Shown here: piece by piece, positions 43,522 through 51,475 of the stretch
Position numbering within the stretch: the stretch's first letter is position 1
How the letters are laid out: each line of letters begins with the position of its first letter
Source of the DNA: Agrococcus baldri
GTDB lineage: Bacteria; Actinomycetota; Actinomycetes; Actinomycetales; Microbacteriaceae
Length of the DNA: 64,000 bases
Assembly: GCA_900114805.1 (NCBI GenBank)
Contig: FOZN01000001.1
Span: 788,968-852,967 of the forward strand
Reading direction: 5' to 3'
Notes under the pieces: model-generated
Told to the model about the DNA's origin: nothing
Seen by the model: the letters and a program-made list of their open reading frames with translations, nothing else
Database searches by the model: none
Position numbers and translations under genes: made by a program

Positions 43522-45711
43522 TCAGCGGATCGGGACCTCTGCACCCCGGCCGGCGTCAGCCGCATCCGCCCCCGCATCGACCGACTCGTCTGCCACGTCG
43601 TCGAACTCGGACGGGGCGAGCGGCGCGGCCCCCGCGGTCGCGATCGGCTGCGCCTCCGGGTTGCTGGCCTTCGCGCGCTTCTCCGGCACCGGCAGCTCGC
43701 CCGAGGCACGCAGCGCGTCGTAGTGCGCCTGCGCCTCGGCCTGGCGCACGCCCTCCGCGCCGGTGGCGATGTGCGAGCGCAGGTGCTCGTCGCCGAGGCC
43801 GAAGGCCGCCACCAGGTCGAGCGCGTGCGGGCGCAGCTTGCCGAGCAGCCGCTCGATCGTCGAGGTGACCGCCTGCGAGCGGGCGCCCGAGAGGCGACCG
43901 TTCTCGAGATGCCAGGCGGCGTGCTCCTCGATGATCGTGAGGGCGAAGAGGTCGCGCACGTGGGTGAGCACCTTCTTCGTCGCCTCGGGCGCGCGGTCGA
44001 CCGCTGCCGCGAGCGCGTCGTAGTGCTGCAGCTCGACCCAGGCGCGGGCGGCCTCGATGAGCTGGTGCTGCTCTGCGTTGAACGCGGCGGCCGCCTTCGC
44101 CTGGTCCTTCGGGGCGTGGCGCAGTCGGCCGGCGATGTCGGCGACCATCGTCTCGACGCGGTCCTCGAGCAGGTCGCGCTGCGTGTCCGCATCGCGCAGG
44201 GCGAGCGACGACTTCTTCACGTTGCGCAGGTCGCGCACGTCCTGGCCCAGGGTGCGCAGACCGACGAGCGTCGTGGCACGCTCGAAGAACTGGTCCGCGG
44301 CGAAGCGGGCGATGTCGCCCTTCGAGGCACCCTTGAACTGCTTGGCGAAGTCGCCAAGCAGTCGCTTGCCCACCAGCTGCAGCAGCACGGTGTTGTCGCC
44401 CTCGAAGGTGACGTACACATCGAGGTCGGCACGCAGCTGCACCAGGCGGTTCTCGCCCATGAAGCCGGCACCACCGCAGGCCTCGCGAGCCTCCTGCAGC
44501 GTGTCGAGCGCCTGCCAGGTGGAGAGCGACTTGAGACCGGCGGCGAGGGTCTCGAGATCCTCGCGCTCCTCCGGGGTATCGGTGCGGCCCGAGAATACGC
44601 CGTCGAACTGCGCGAGCAGCCGCTCGTGCGCGTAGGCCTGGGCGTAGGCCTTCGCGAGGCGCGTGAAGAGGCGGCGCTGGTGGCGGCGGTAGTCGAGCAG
44701 CACCTCCTCCTGGGTCTCGCTGGAGGCGTTGAACTGCCGGCGCTCGGCGCCGTAGCGGATGGCGATGGCGAGCGCCGCCTCCTGCGCGACGACCGCGGCG
44801 CCGTCGAGCGAGACGCGCCCCTGCACGAGGGTGCCGATCATGGTGAAGAAGCGGCGCCCGGGGCTGTCGATCGGGCTCGAGTAGGTGCCGTCGACCGCCA
44901 CGTCGCCGTAGCGGTTCAGCAGGTTGGTGCGCGGCACGCGCACGTGCGTGAAGTGCAGTCGGCCGTTGTCGATGCCGTTCAGGCCGCCCTTGTAGCCGTC
45001 GTCCTCGCCGCCCCGGCCGGGCAGGAACGCTCCGGTCTCGTCGCGCAGCGGCACGTAGAAGGCGTGCACGCCGTGGTCGACGCCCTGGGTGATGAGCTTG
45101 GCGAAGACCACCGCGTCCTTGCCGTGCAGGGCGGCGTTGCCGATGTAGTCCTTCCACGCGCCGCGGAAGGGCGTGTGGATGACGAACTCCTCGGTGGTCT
45201 CGTCGTAGGTCGCGGTCGTGCCGATCGAGGCGACGTCCGAGCCGTGGCCGGTCTCGGTCATGGCGAAGGCGCCCGGCACCTCGAAGCGCATGATCGGCGG
45301 CAGGAAGGTGTCGTGGTGGTGCTCGGTGCCCAGGTGCAGCACAGCCGCCCCGAAAAGGCCGAACTGCACGCCAGCCTTGATCTGCAGGCTCGGGTCTGCG
45401 AGCACGAGCTGCCCGAAGGCGGCGACGTTGCCGCCGTGGTCGTCGGCGCCGCCGAGCCGCTTCGGGAAGGCTGCCAGCACGGCGCCGTCGTCGACCAGCA
45501 GCTGCACCTGCTCGAGCGTGCGCTGCCGGTGGTCGGCCATGGTCAGGTCGTCGATGCGCTGGTAGCGCGGGTCGGCGACCTTCTTGAGGGCTCGGATCCG
45601 CTGCTCGCTCCAGTCGCCGCGCAGGTCGCGGCCGAGCCAGTCGACGTCGACCCTGCCGTGCATGCGAGGCTCCTCGCTGCGCTGGCGTCGGGTGCGGTTC
45701 GTGTCGGACAT
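43522..45711 (-). CDS. Acyl-CoA dehydrogenase/oxidase family protein
   Basis: 729 residues, the length of peroxisomal-type acyl-CoA oxidases and their actinobacterial relatives rather than of ~380-residue dehydrogenases. N-terminal helical domain, middle FAMTETGHGSDVASIGTTATYD (FAD/acyl binding), HFTHVRVPRTNLLNRYGDV, then QEEVLLDYRRHQRRLFTRLA and REACGGAGFMGENRL with the CGGxG motif, and a C-terminal oxidase half. Likely catalyses the first step of fatty-acid beta-oxidation. The last ~50 residues are an acidic Ala/Asp-rich tail. Two small palindromes lie upstream (45742, 45843). Confidence 0.9.
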   Translation of the reverse strand: MSDTNRTRRQRSEEPRMHGRVDVDWLGRDLRGDWSEQRIRALKKVADPRYQRIDDLTMADHRQRTLEQVQLLVDDGAVLAAFPKRLGGADDHGGNVAAFGQLVLADPSLQIKAGVQFGLFGAAVLHLGTEHHHDTFLPPIMRFEVPGAFAMTETGHGSDVASIGTTATYDETTEEFVIHTPFRGAWKDYIGNAALHGKDAVVFAKLITQGVDHGVHAFYVPLRDETGAFLPGRGGEDDGYKGGLNGIDNGRLHFTHVRVPRTNLLNRYGDVAVDGTYSSPIDSPGRRFFTMIGTLVQGRVSLDGAAVVAQEAALAIAIRYGAERRQFNASSETQEEVLLDYRRHQRRLFTRLAKAYAQAYAHERLLAQFDGVFSGRTDTPEEREDLETLAAGLKSLSTWQALDTLQEAREACGGAGFMGENRLVQLRADLDVYVTFEGDNTVLLQLVGKRLLGDFAKQFKGASKGDIARFAADQFFERATTLVGLRTLGQDVRDLRNVKKSSLALRDADTQRDLLEDRVETMVADIAGRLRHAPKDQAKAAAAFNAEQHQLIEAARAWVELQHYDALAAAVDRAPEATKKVLTHVRDLFALTIIEEHAAWHLENGRLSGARSQAVTSTIERLLGKLRPHALDLVAAFGLGDEHLRSHIATGAEGVRQAEAQAHYDALRASGELPVPEKRAKASNPEAQPIATAGAAPLAPSEFDDVADESVDAGADAADAGRGAEVPIR

Positions 45712-45741
45712 GGGTCCCCCTCGGACAGACGTGCGGATGCG

Positions 45742-45758
45742 GCACCTGCGACAGGTGC
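45742..45758. promoter_or_regulatory. Palindrome just upstream of the acyl-CoA oxidase-like gene
   Basis: GCACCTG-CGA-CAGGTGC is a perfect 7-bp dyad with a 3-bp centre, 31-47 bases before the start codon, a typical repressor position. Which regulator binds is unknown. Confidence 0.4.
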
Positions 45759-45842
45759 ATCACCACGGTAGGCAGGTCGTCGGCCGGGCGCACGGCTGCG
45801 TGACCGACCGCACAGTCGAGCGCGCGCCGTCGCCGATGCCGG

Positions 45843-45859
45843 TTGTGCGATCGGCACAA
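45843..45859. promoter_or_regulatory. Second palindrome in the 45712-45948 spacer
   Basis: TTGTGC-GATCG-GCACAA is a perfect 6-bp dyad with a 5-bp centre, about 130 bases upstream of the acyl-CoA oxidase-like start and 90 bases after the amidohydrolase end. It is notably AT-richer than its surroundings. Nothing else is evident in this spacer. Confidence 0.4.
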
Positions 45860-45948
45860 TCGGACTGCCGATCCGCTGTCGGATGCGCACGGCAGCGGCG
45901 GCCGAGTCGGGAGCGCGCCACCCGCGGAACCGGGAGCCGCGGCCGGTC

Positions 45949-47439
45949 CTACAGCGAGCCGTGCACGACCTCGCCGGCGATCAGGGTGGCCGAGATCGCC
46001 GCCGCCCGGAGACGCCCGGCCGCCGCGTTCGGCGCGTGGGCGATCTCGTCGGCGCTCGGCAGCGCATCCGCCAGCACCACGAGGTCGGCCGGCTCCCCCG
46101 CGGCGATGCGGGTGCGCGCCGAGGCGCCGATCGCCTGCTCGAGCGCGATCGCCTCCTCCGGCTGCCACGGCCGCTCGTCGCCGCGCGTGCGGGTGACCGC
46201 GGTGGCGATCGCCCGCCAGGGGTCGAGCGGGGTGACGGGCGCGTCGGAGCCGAGCACGACGCGCACGCCGCCGTCCAGCAGCGAGCGGATGCGGTAGGCA
46301 TCACCCGCACGGTCGCTCCAGAGCGACTCTGTCAGCTCGCGGTCGTCGAGGGCGTGCTCGGGCTGCAGCGAGGCAGTGAGGCCCAGGTGGGCCATGCGGA
46401 GGATGTCCGTCTCCGCCACCAGCTGCGCGTGCTCGATGCGGTCGTCGGCGGTCACGCGGCCGGTGGCAGCCGCGCGCTCGAAGGCATCGATCGCGGCGCT
46501 GACGGCGGCGTCGCCGATGGCGTGCACCGCGGCGCCGAGCCCGAGCCGGCCCGCGCGTGCCAGCAGCCGATCGAGATCGCGGTCGTCCTCGTTGCGCACG
46601 CCGCGGCCCACCGAGCCCAGCCCGTCGTCATACGGATGCGCCGTCCACGCCGTGCGGGTCCCGAGCGATCCGTCGGTGATCACCTTGAAGCGGCCGACGC
46701 GCGCGGTGCCCGCGATCGGGTCGCCCGTGCGCAGGCCGCGCTCCTCGGCCAGGTCGAGGTCGTGCTGGTAGATGCCGGCCTCGACCCGCACCGGGGTCGC
46801 CCTGCCGGGCCGCTGCCAGGCGCCGACCGCGTCGCTGAACTCGAGATCGACCACCCCGACGACGCCCCGCGCGGCCGCGGCGGCCAGTGCGTCGACGACG
46901 TGACGGTCGAGCCGGTCGGCATCGAGCATCCGCTCGATGACCTGCAGGATGTCGAAGGCGGCCTCCTCACGCAGCAGCGGGCCGTCGAACTCGATGCCCA
47001 GGCGCGCGAGCATCGCCGAGTTCGGCCAGGAACTGTGCACGTCGCTCGAGACGATGAGCGTGGGAACGGCCCCGGTGGCGTCGTCGAGCTGGCGACGCGT
47101 GGGCGCCGCCGGCCAGAGCCCGTCGCGCATGCCGACGAGCACCAGCGGATCGCTGCCGGAGTGCGCCCGGGCGGCGTCGCGGGCGATGACCGACGCCTCG
47201 TCGGCGCTGCCTGCCTCAAGCACGCTGGGGCGCGTGCGGTGGCGGGCCCACTGGCCCATGTGCGTGTGCTCGTCCCACAGTCCGGGGATGACCGTCGCGC
47301 CCTCGAGGTCGTGCCGCTCGCCCGCCGACGGCGTGGAGCCGGCGGGGCTGACGCGCTCGATGGCGCCGTCGACGATGTCGAGGTCGGTCAGTGACTGATC
47401 GGCCGTGCTCGCGAGCAGGCGGATGTTCGCAAGGCGCAT
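45949..47439 (-). CDS. Amidohydrolase family 3 (YtcJ-like) metal-dependent hydrolase
   Basis: 496 residues. Metal-site landmarks: LWDEHTHMGQW (HxH, ~73), FKVITDGSLGTRTAW, GAAVHAIGDAAVSAAIDAFE, DRIEHAQLV and VVLGSDAPVTPLDPW with the catalytic Asp. Such enzymes hydrolyse amides or formamides; substrate cannot be read from sequence. ATG 47439. Single gene; the upstream side is a 34-bp duplicated segment belonging to the next minus-strand gene. Confidence 0.88.
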   Translation of the reverse strand: MRLANIRLLASTADQSLTDLDIVDGAIERVSPAGSTPSAGERHDLEGATVIPGLWDEHTHMGQWARHRTRPSVLEAGSADEASVIARDAARAHSGSDPLVLVGMRDGLWPAAPTRRQLDDATGAVPTLIVSSDVHSSWPNSAMLARLGIEFDGPLLREEAAFDILQVIERMLDADRLDRHVVDALAAAAARGVVGVVDLEFSDAVGAWQRPGRATPVRVEAGIYQHDLDLAEERGLRTGDPIAGTARVGRFKVITDGSLGTRTAWTAHPYDDGLGSVGRGVRNEDDRDLDRLLARAGRLGLGAAVHAIGDAAVSAAIDAFERAAATGRVTADDRIEHAQLVAETDILRMAHLGLTASLQPEHALDDRELTESLWSDRAGDAYRIRSLLDGGVRVVLGSDAPVTPLDPWRAIATAVTRTRGDERPWQPEEAIALEQAIGASARTRIAAGEPADLVVLADALPSADEIAHAPNAAAGRLRAAAISATLIAGEVVHGSL

Positions 47440-47460
47440 GCTCCGAACGCTACCGGCGGG

Positions 47461-47528
47461 CGGCGGTCAATGCGCGATCGCACGCCCCGGCTCGCGGCGG
47501 TCAATGCGCGATCGCACGCCCCGGCTCG
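47461..47528. repeat. Two identical 34-bp tandem units over the end of a small gene
   Basis: Units 47461-47494 and 47495-47528 are identical. The right unit contains the stop and the last codons (GRAIAH) of the small membrane protein at 47501; the left copy lies downstream and carries a second, unused stop. 34 is not a multiple of 3, but the frame is unaffected because the coding copy is read first. Confidence 0.9.
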
Positions 47529-47689
47529 CGGCGGCGAGCGACGCGGTCGGGGATGATGCTCGCCCTCGGGGCGTGCTGCCGCGCGAGGACGACCAGGCTG
47601 CTGATCGCGCCGAGCGCGCTGATGACGCCGATGACGGCGAGCCACGTGGGGTCCATGGCAGCGAGCTGGCTGCCCCATGCAGGTTCCAT
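47501..47689 (-). CDS. Small single-pass membrane protein
   Basis: 62 residues from ATG 47689 (or 51 from MDPTWLAVI). One hydrophobic helix (TWLAVIGVISALGAISSLVVL) followed by ARQHAPRASIIPDRVARR. The helix-(A/V)RQxAPR-x4-PxR pattern is shared with the protein encoded just upstream at 47790, suggesting an old duplication. The C-terminal residues and stop are duplicated in DNA (47461-47528). No function recognised. Confidence 0.55.
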   Translation of the reverse strand: MEPAWGSQLAAMDPTWLAVIGVISALGAISSLVVLARQHAPRASIIPDRVARRREPGRAIAH

Positions 47690-47750
47690 GCGGCCATCAT
47701 GCGCCCGCGTCGATGGCCGCGCCAGAGGCGAGTTGTCCGGGTGCCGGGCG

Positions 47751-47782
47751 GCGCGCCGTCGGCCGGGTGGCCGACGGCGCGC
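47751..47782 (-). terminator. Strong hairpin after the 47790 gene
   Basis: GCGCGCCGTCGGCC (47751-47764) and GGCCGACGGCGCGC (47769-47782) form a perfect 14-bp stem with a GGGT loop, 8 bases beyond the stop of the minus-strand gene at 47790. Confidence 0.85.
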
Positions 47783-47789
47783 AAGTGGA

Positions 47790-48068
47790 TCAGAAGGCTC
47801 CGGCCCAGATGCGCTCGGGAGTCGGGTCGCGAGGATCCCGGCGCTGCGGAGCGATCGTGACGTCGCGCGCATCGCTCTCGGCCGCGACGCGCGCGACGAG
47901 CTCGGCGTGGTGCCGCTGCTCCTCCTGGTCGGCGAAGCGGTCGCGCAGGAGCGCGAGTCGCGAGGGATCTGTGGCCACTCGTGGAGCCCGCTGACGGACG
48001 AGTGCCACGAGGGTGGCGGTGACTGCTGCCCCGCCGACGACGATCAGTGCGATGAGTGCGATGTCCAT
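47790..48068 (-). CDS. Small membrane protein with cytoplasmic tail
   Basis: 92 residues: one hydrophobic helix (IALIALIVVGGAAVTATLVALV), then RQRAPRVATDPSRLALLRDRFADQEEQRHHAELVARVAAES, a charged helical tail. Resembles the 47501 protein in helix plus RQ(R/H)APR motif. Divergent from the GlxA-type regulator at 48184, whose promoter palindrome lies between them, so it may be a target of that regulator. Function unknown. Confidence 0.65.
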   Translation of the reverse strand: MDIALIALIVVGGAAVTATLVALVRQRAPRVATDPSRLALLRDRFADQEEQRHHAELVARVAAESDARDVTIAPQRRDPRDPTPERIWAGAF

Positions 48069-48084
48069 GGCAGAAAGTCTGCGC

Positions 48085-48116
48085 TTGCGAAGTTCCTGCC
48101 ACCAGTGGCAGGATAG
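48085..48116 (+). promoter_or_regulatory. Promoter with central palindrome before the GlxA-type regulator
   Basis: CCTGCCAC-CA-GTGGCAGG (48095-48112) is a perfect 8-bp dyad. It lies between TTGCGA (48085-48090) and GATAGA (48111-48116), a candidate promoter, though the 20-base spacing is long. The start codon at 48184 follows a ~65-base leader ending in GAGGAGG. Autoregulation or control of the divergent gene is likely but inferred. Confidence 0.5.
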
Positions 48117-48183
48117 ACAATGCTCGACAAGATTCCGCCACTTGCTGTCGGCGCGGATCCTGGTCGGCAACGAGGAGGGTTCC

Positions 48184-49188
48184 ATGCTGAAGGTCGCCTG
48201 CATCGTCGACGACGACGTCAACATCTTCGAGCTCGGCGTCGCCGCCGAGATCTTCGGCACCGACCGCAGCGACCGCGGCGTGCCCCGCAACGACTTCCGT
48301 GTGGTGACGCCCACGCCCGGGCCGGTGCGCGTCGCCGGCGGCCTCGGCCTGCCCGTGATGGTCGAGGAGGGCCTCGGCTTCGCCGACGAGGCCGACGTCG
48401 TGATCGTCACCCCGTACGAGGAGTGCAGCGCCGACGTCGAGTGCAGCGTGCCGGTGGCCAGAGTGCTGCAGCGCGCGGTCGAGCGCGGCGCGCGGGTGCT
48501 GACAATGTGCACCGGCGCGTTCGTCGCCGCCCGCGCGGGCGTGCTCGAGGGACGCCGGGTGGCAACCCACTGGGCGCACGCCGATGCGCTCGCGGCGGAG
48601 TTCCCGCAGCTGGTCGTCGAGCGCGACGCACTCTGGGTCGACGACGGACCGATCACCTCGAGCGCGGGCACCGCGGCCGCCATCGATGCGGCGCTGCACC
48701 TGGTGCGCGAGCTGCAGGGGGCGCAGGTCGCGGCGACCATCGCGCGCTCGATGGTGGTGCCGCCGCTGCGCGACGGCGGTCAGAGCCAGTTCGCGATCGG
48801 CCCGGTCGCCGAGCAGCGCGCCGAGACGCTCGCGCCGCTCATCGACTGGATGGTCGAGCACCTCGACGAGGAGCACTCGGTCGCGGCGCTGGCCCGCCGT
48901 GCGAACCTCTCGGAGCGCACGTTCGCGCGTCGCTTCCGCGACGAGCTCGGCGCGACGCCGGCCGCCTGGCTCACCTCGCAGCGGGTGCAGCGCGCGCAGC
49001 AGCTGCTCGAGGCAACAGACCTGGGCCTGGATGCGGTGGCGCAGCAGTCGGGCTTCGGACAGGCCGCGCTGCTGCGCCATCACTTCACCAGGCAGCTGGG
49101 CGTCTCGCCCTCGGCGTATCGCCGGCGCTTCGCCTGCCCGGAGCCCGATCCCCAGCCCGTCGCCGAAACCGTGGTCGCGCGGCACTGA
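48184..49188 (+). CDS. GlxA-family AraC-type transcriptional regulator
   Basis: 334 residues: N-terminal DJ-1/PfpI-like (type 1 glutamine amidotransferase-like) sensor domain (KVACIVDDDVNIFELGVAAEIFG ... LTMCTGAFVAARAGVLEGRRVATHW, with the family Cys) and C-terminal AraC double HTH (SVAALARRANLSERTFARRFRDELG ... GLDAVAQQSGFGQAALLRHHFTRQLGVSPSAYRRRF). ATG 48184 has GAGGAGG about 6 bases upstream. GlxA-type regulators respond to small metabolites; the ligand here is unknown. A second protein of the same family is carried in the ISL3 element (51476). Confidence 0.92.
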   Translation: MLKVACIVDDDVNIFELGVAAEIFGTDRSDRGVPRNDFRVVTPTPGPVRVAGGLGLPVMVEEGLGFADEADVVIVTPYEECSADVECSVPVARVLQRAVERGARVLTMCTGAFVAARAGVLEGRRVATHWAHADALAAEFPQLVVERDALWVDDGPITSSAGTAAAIDAALHLVRELQGAQVAATIARSMVVPPLRDGGQSQFAIGPVAEQRAETLAPLIDWMVEHLDEEHSVAALARRANLSERTFARRFRDELGATPAAWLTSQRVQRAQQLLEATDLGLDAVAQQSGFGQAALLRHHFTRQLGVSPSAYRRRFACPEPDPQPVAETVVARH

Positions 49189-49267
49189 TCGCCGCCGCGC
49201 GTGCGGTCGGTGCATTGCGACCGCAGACCCGTGGGATGGCCCGGACATGGCTGTGCAGCGTCGCTGC

Positions 49268-51007
49268 TCAGTGCCGCAGCACCACCGGGATCGGCGGCCG
49301 ATGGTCGACCGCGAGCCTGGGTGGTCCGGGTCGCTGGCAGTCGCGGAGTCGCCGCCGCAGCCGCTGCTCGATCACGCCGGCCGACGTGCGCGGTCGGCGA
49401 GCGCGGCTCGGCGCCGCATCGGGGATGCGGATCGGCGCCGCGTCGCGAGTGCGGCTCGGCGCCGCATCGCGGATGCGGATGGCCAGGCTCGGCGCGGCGT
49501 CGGAGGCGAGCATGCCGGTGCCGGCCGGCGACTGCGACCGGCCCGCGTCGGCGACGACGGGCTCAGTGCCGCGCATTGCGGATGCGAGCGCGCCACGCTG
49601 CACCGCGACCCGTGCCAGTGCGCCGATTCCCGGTGCCGCTGCGATCCCGGGCCGCTGGTCTCCCCGGACGCCGCGGACGTAGCGATCCGGCGGTCGCAGC
49701 TGCGCGACGACGCGCCAATCGCCGGGCTCGCCCACGACGACGAGCCGGCCGGCATGCACCTCGTGATGGCAGTGACTGCAGAGAAGCATCCCGTTCTTCA
49801 GATCCGTCGGTCCCCCTCGCACCCACCAGAGCACATGGTGCGCCTCGCACCAGGAGGCGGGTGCACGGCAGTTGGCACAGCCGCCGTACTGCGCAGCCAA
49901 GGCTCGGCGCTGAGCGCGGTTGAAGTCGCGCTTCGTGCGCCCCAGGTCGAGCACTGCACCGCGCGCATCGACCACTGCGCGCTGCACCAGCGCATCGCAC
50001 ATCAGCCGGTCGACGGTCTCGATCGGCACCAGCGCACCCGTGTGCTCGATCTGCAGCGTGCGGTCAGGGTGCTCGAGACCCCGACGGTAGGCCTCGTAGG
50101 CCTCTTCGGTGACGTTGAAGACCAGCCGCGGCACCTCGCCGCCGGCGATGGGCGCCTTGCCCGACGCGGCCTGCGCCCGCACGATGCCGAGGAACGCGTC
50201 GTGGCGTCGCTGCTCAGGCGAGCGGTCGTCGACCGGCTCCTGCTGCTCGACACTGTCGGCGTCGTCGCGGAATCGCACTCGCACCCGAGGCCCGTTCAGC
50301 GCGTCGAACATGGCTTTCAGCTCAGAGCCCGCCTCTGGCGTGAAGAGCCCCTCGACAGGCCACATGCCGTCGGGGCGCTGCCACAGCTTGAGCGAGCGCA
50401 TCGCCTGCTGCCGCTCGCCGTTCGGCAGCACTCCGTCGGGATCGATGACCGCGGCGAAGAGTCGTGCCTGGTCGACCAGCAGCTCCGGGGCGAGTGGCTG
50501 CTCGGGGTTCAGTGCGGCATCCACGAGGCAGCGCTCGGCCCAGGCGAGCTGCTCGAGGTCGGCGCGCGGCGCCGCCGGCTCCAGCGTGCGCACGATCGCG
50601 CGAGCCTGCGACAGCGACAGCTCGCCCGCGTCGAGCGCGGTCGCGACGCTCGGGTACTTGATCTCGATGTCGCCGCCGGTCATGCTGACGCCGCGAGCGG
50701 TCGAGCGAGCCATCGACAGGAGCTCCTGCGCCTCACGCGCGCGGATGCCGAAGGCCGCGGCGACAGCTTCCTTCGCGCTCGCCTTGCCGAGCTTGCGGCA
50801 CAGGTCGGTCTCGGGTGAGCCGAGGGAGCGGGCGTCGATCGCGCCGGCCAGCCGCACCTGCTGCGCCTGGACGAGGCGAGCCAGCGCAGCGGTCTGCGTC
50901 AGCAGCTCGGCGATCTCTGCCTCGGGAGCGGACTCGAGCGCGACGGCATCGGCGAACGCAGCCTGCGCGGCCGCGACTGCGGTCGCCGCCTGCTCGATCC
51001 TCGTCAT
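49268..51007 (-). CDS. DUF222 protein with HNH endonuclease domain (13E12 type)
   Basis: 579 residues. N-terminal helical DUF222 domain (~10-300) and an HNH nuclease motif CEAHHVLWWVRGGPTDLKNGMLLCSHCHHEVH (~400-430), preceded by CANCRAP. This is the abundant actinobacterial 13E12-repeat type. The C-terminus is unusual: after ~470 it is low complexity with repeats built on R(I/T)RDAAPS, encoded by an imperfect DNA repeat at 49400-49490. ATG 51007 follows GGAGGAG. An SOS-box-like site lies 45 bases upstream (51052), so DNA damage may induce it. The native function of these nucleases is not established. Confidence 0.9.
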   Translation of the reverse strand: MTRIEQAATAVAAAQAAFADAVALESAPEAEIAELLTQTAALARLVQAQQVRLAGAIDARSLGSPETDLCRKLGKASAKEAVAAAFGIRAREAQELLSMARSTARGVSMTGGDIEIKYPSVATALDAGELSLSQARAIVRTLEPAAPRADLEQLAWAERCLVDAALNPEQPLAPELLVDQARLFAAVIDPDGVLPNGERQQAMRSLKLWQRPDGMWPVEGLFTPEAGSELKAMFDALNGPRVRVRFRDDADSVEQQEPVDDRSPEQRRHDAFLGIVRAQAASGKAPIAGGEVPRLVFNVTEEAYEAYRRGLEHPDRTLQIEHTGALVPIETVDRLMCDALVQRAVVDARGAVLDLGRTKRDFNRAQRRALAAQYGGCANCRAPASWCEAHHVLWWVRGGPTDLKNGMLLCSHCHHEVHAGRLVVVGEPGDWRVVAQLRPPDRYVRGVRGDQRPGIAAAPGIGALARVAVQRGALASAMRGTEPVVADAGRSQSPAGTGMLASDAAPSLAIRIRDAAPSRTRDAAPIRIPDAAPSRARRPRTSAGVIEQRLRRRLRDCQRPGPPRLAVDHRPPIPVVLRH

Positions 51008-51051
51008 CGTCGACTCCTCCGATCCCGCCGTGTCGGCCGGGTGCCTCGCCT

Positions 51052-51067
51052 TCGAACGTCTGTACGA
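51052..51067 (-). promoter_or_regulatory. LexA (SOS) box-like site upstream of the DUF222-HNH gene
   Basis: TCGAAC-GTCT-GTACGA matches the actinobacterial LexA consensus TCGAAC-N4-GTTCGA with one mismatch in the right arm. It lies 45-60 bases before the start codon at 51007. The 8-bp target repeat of the ISL3 element begins only 7 bases further upstream. Confidence 0.65.
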
Positions 51068-51081
51068 ACAGAGACTAGATG

Positions 51082-51106
51082 GGCTCTTCCCAGATGAAGG
51101 TGTAGG
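51082..51106 (+). repeat. Left terminal inverted repeat of the ISL3 element
   Basis: Begins GGCTCTTCCCAGATGAAGG and ends TGTAGG; 19 of 25 bases match the reverse complement of 54248-54272. Immediately outside it is ACTAGATG (51074-51081). Confidence 0.85.
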
Positions 51107-51118
51107 TCGGCCGGGCGC

Positions 51119-51247
51119 GTCGGTCCGCAGATAGACGTCGAGGTCTCCCGACGATGGAGGTTCCTACGCCATCCATCCGAAAGACCTCGACGTGCCCGTC
51201 GCTACCCCGCCGGCCGGCTTCGGCCGCCCTGACCTAACCGCCTTCGC
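51119..51247 (+). repeat. 129-bp direct repeat of the transposase leader (left copy)
   Basis: 97% identical (four mismatches) to 52871-52999, which is the leader and first 18 codons of the full transposase. The left copy includes a GTG start at 51192 at the same offset (73 bases). Directly after it, 51248-51263 reads GGCTCATCCCAATCGG, identical to the first 16 bases of the right inverted repeat read inward, so this copy is truncated at a fragment of element end. Confidence 0.9.
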
Positions 51248-51269
51248 GGCTCATCCCAATCGGCTCTGA
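51192..51269 (+). pseudogene. Truncated ISL3 transposase start
   Basis: 25 codons: VPVATPPAGFGRPDLTAFA then AHPNRL and a stop. The first 19 match the full transposase (MPDATPPPGFGRPDLTAFA); the rest is read through the inverted-repeat fragment at 51248. A remnant of a second ISL3 copy, non-functional. Confidence 0.8.
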
Positions 51270-51475
51270 TCGGGTCTGCTGACCCTCTCGACGAGAACGC
51301 AGCGACATCACAGCCACCCAACCCCGACCGTCCGGGAAGCCGGGGCACGTCACATGGGCTGTGCTGCGGGCGTGTCGAGTGGGTAGTCCAGGGGCGACGC
51401 AGGAGCGTCGACGCGACGTGCTGAGAGGTGGTTCCAACCGAGCGCTAGGACACAAGCTACAGGCATGGCGATAGG

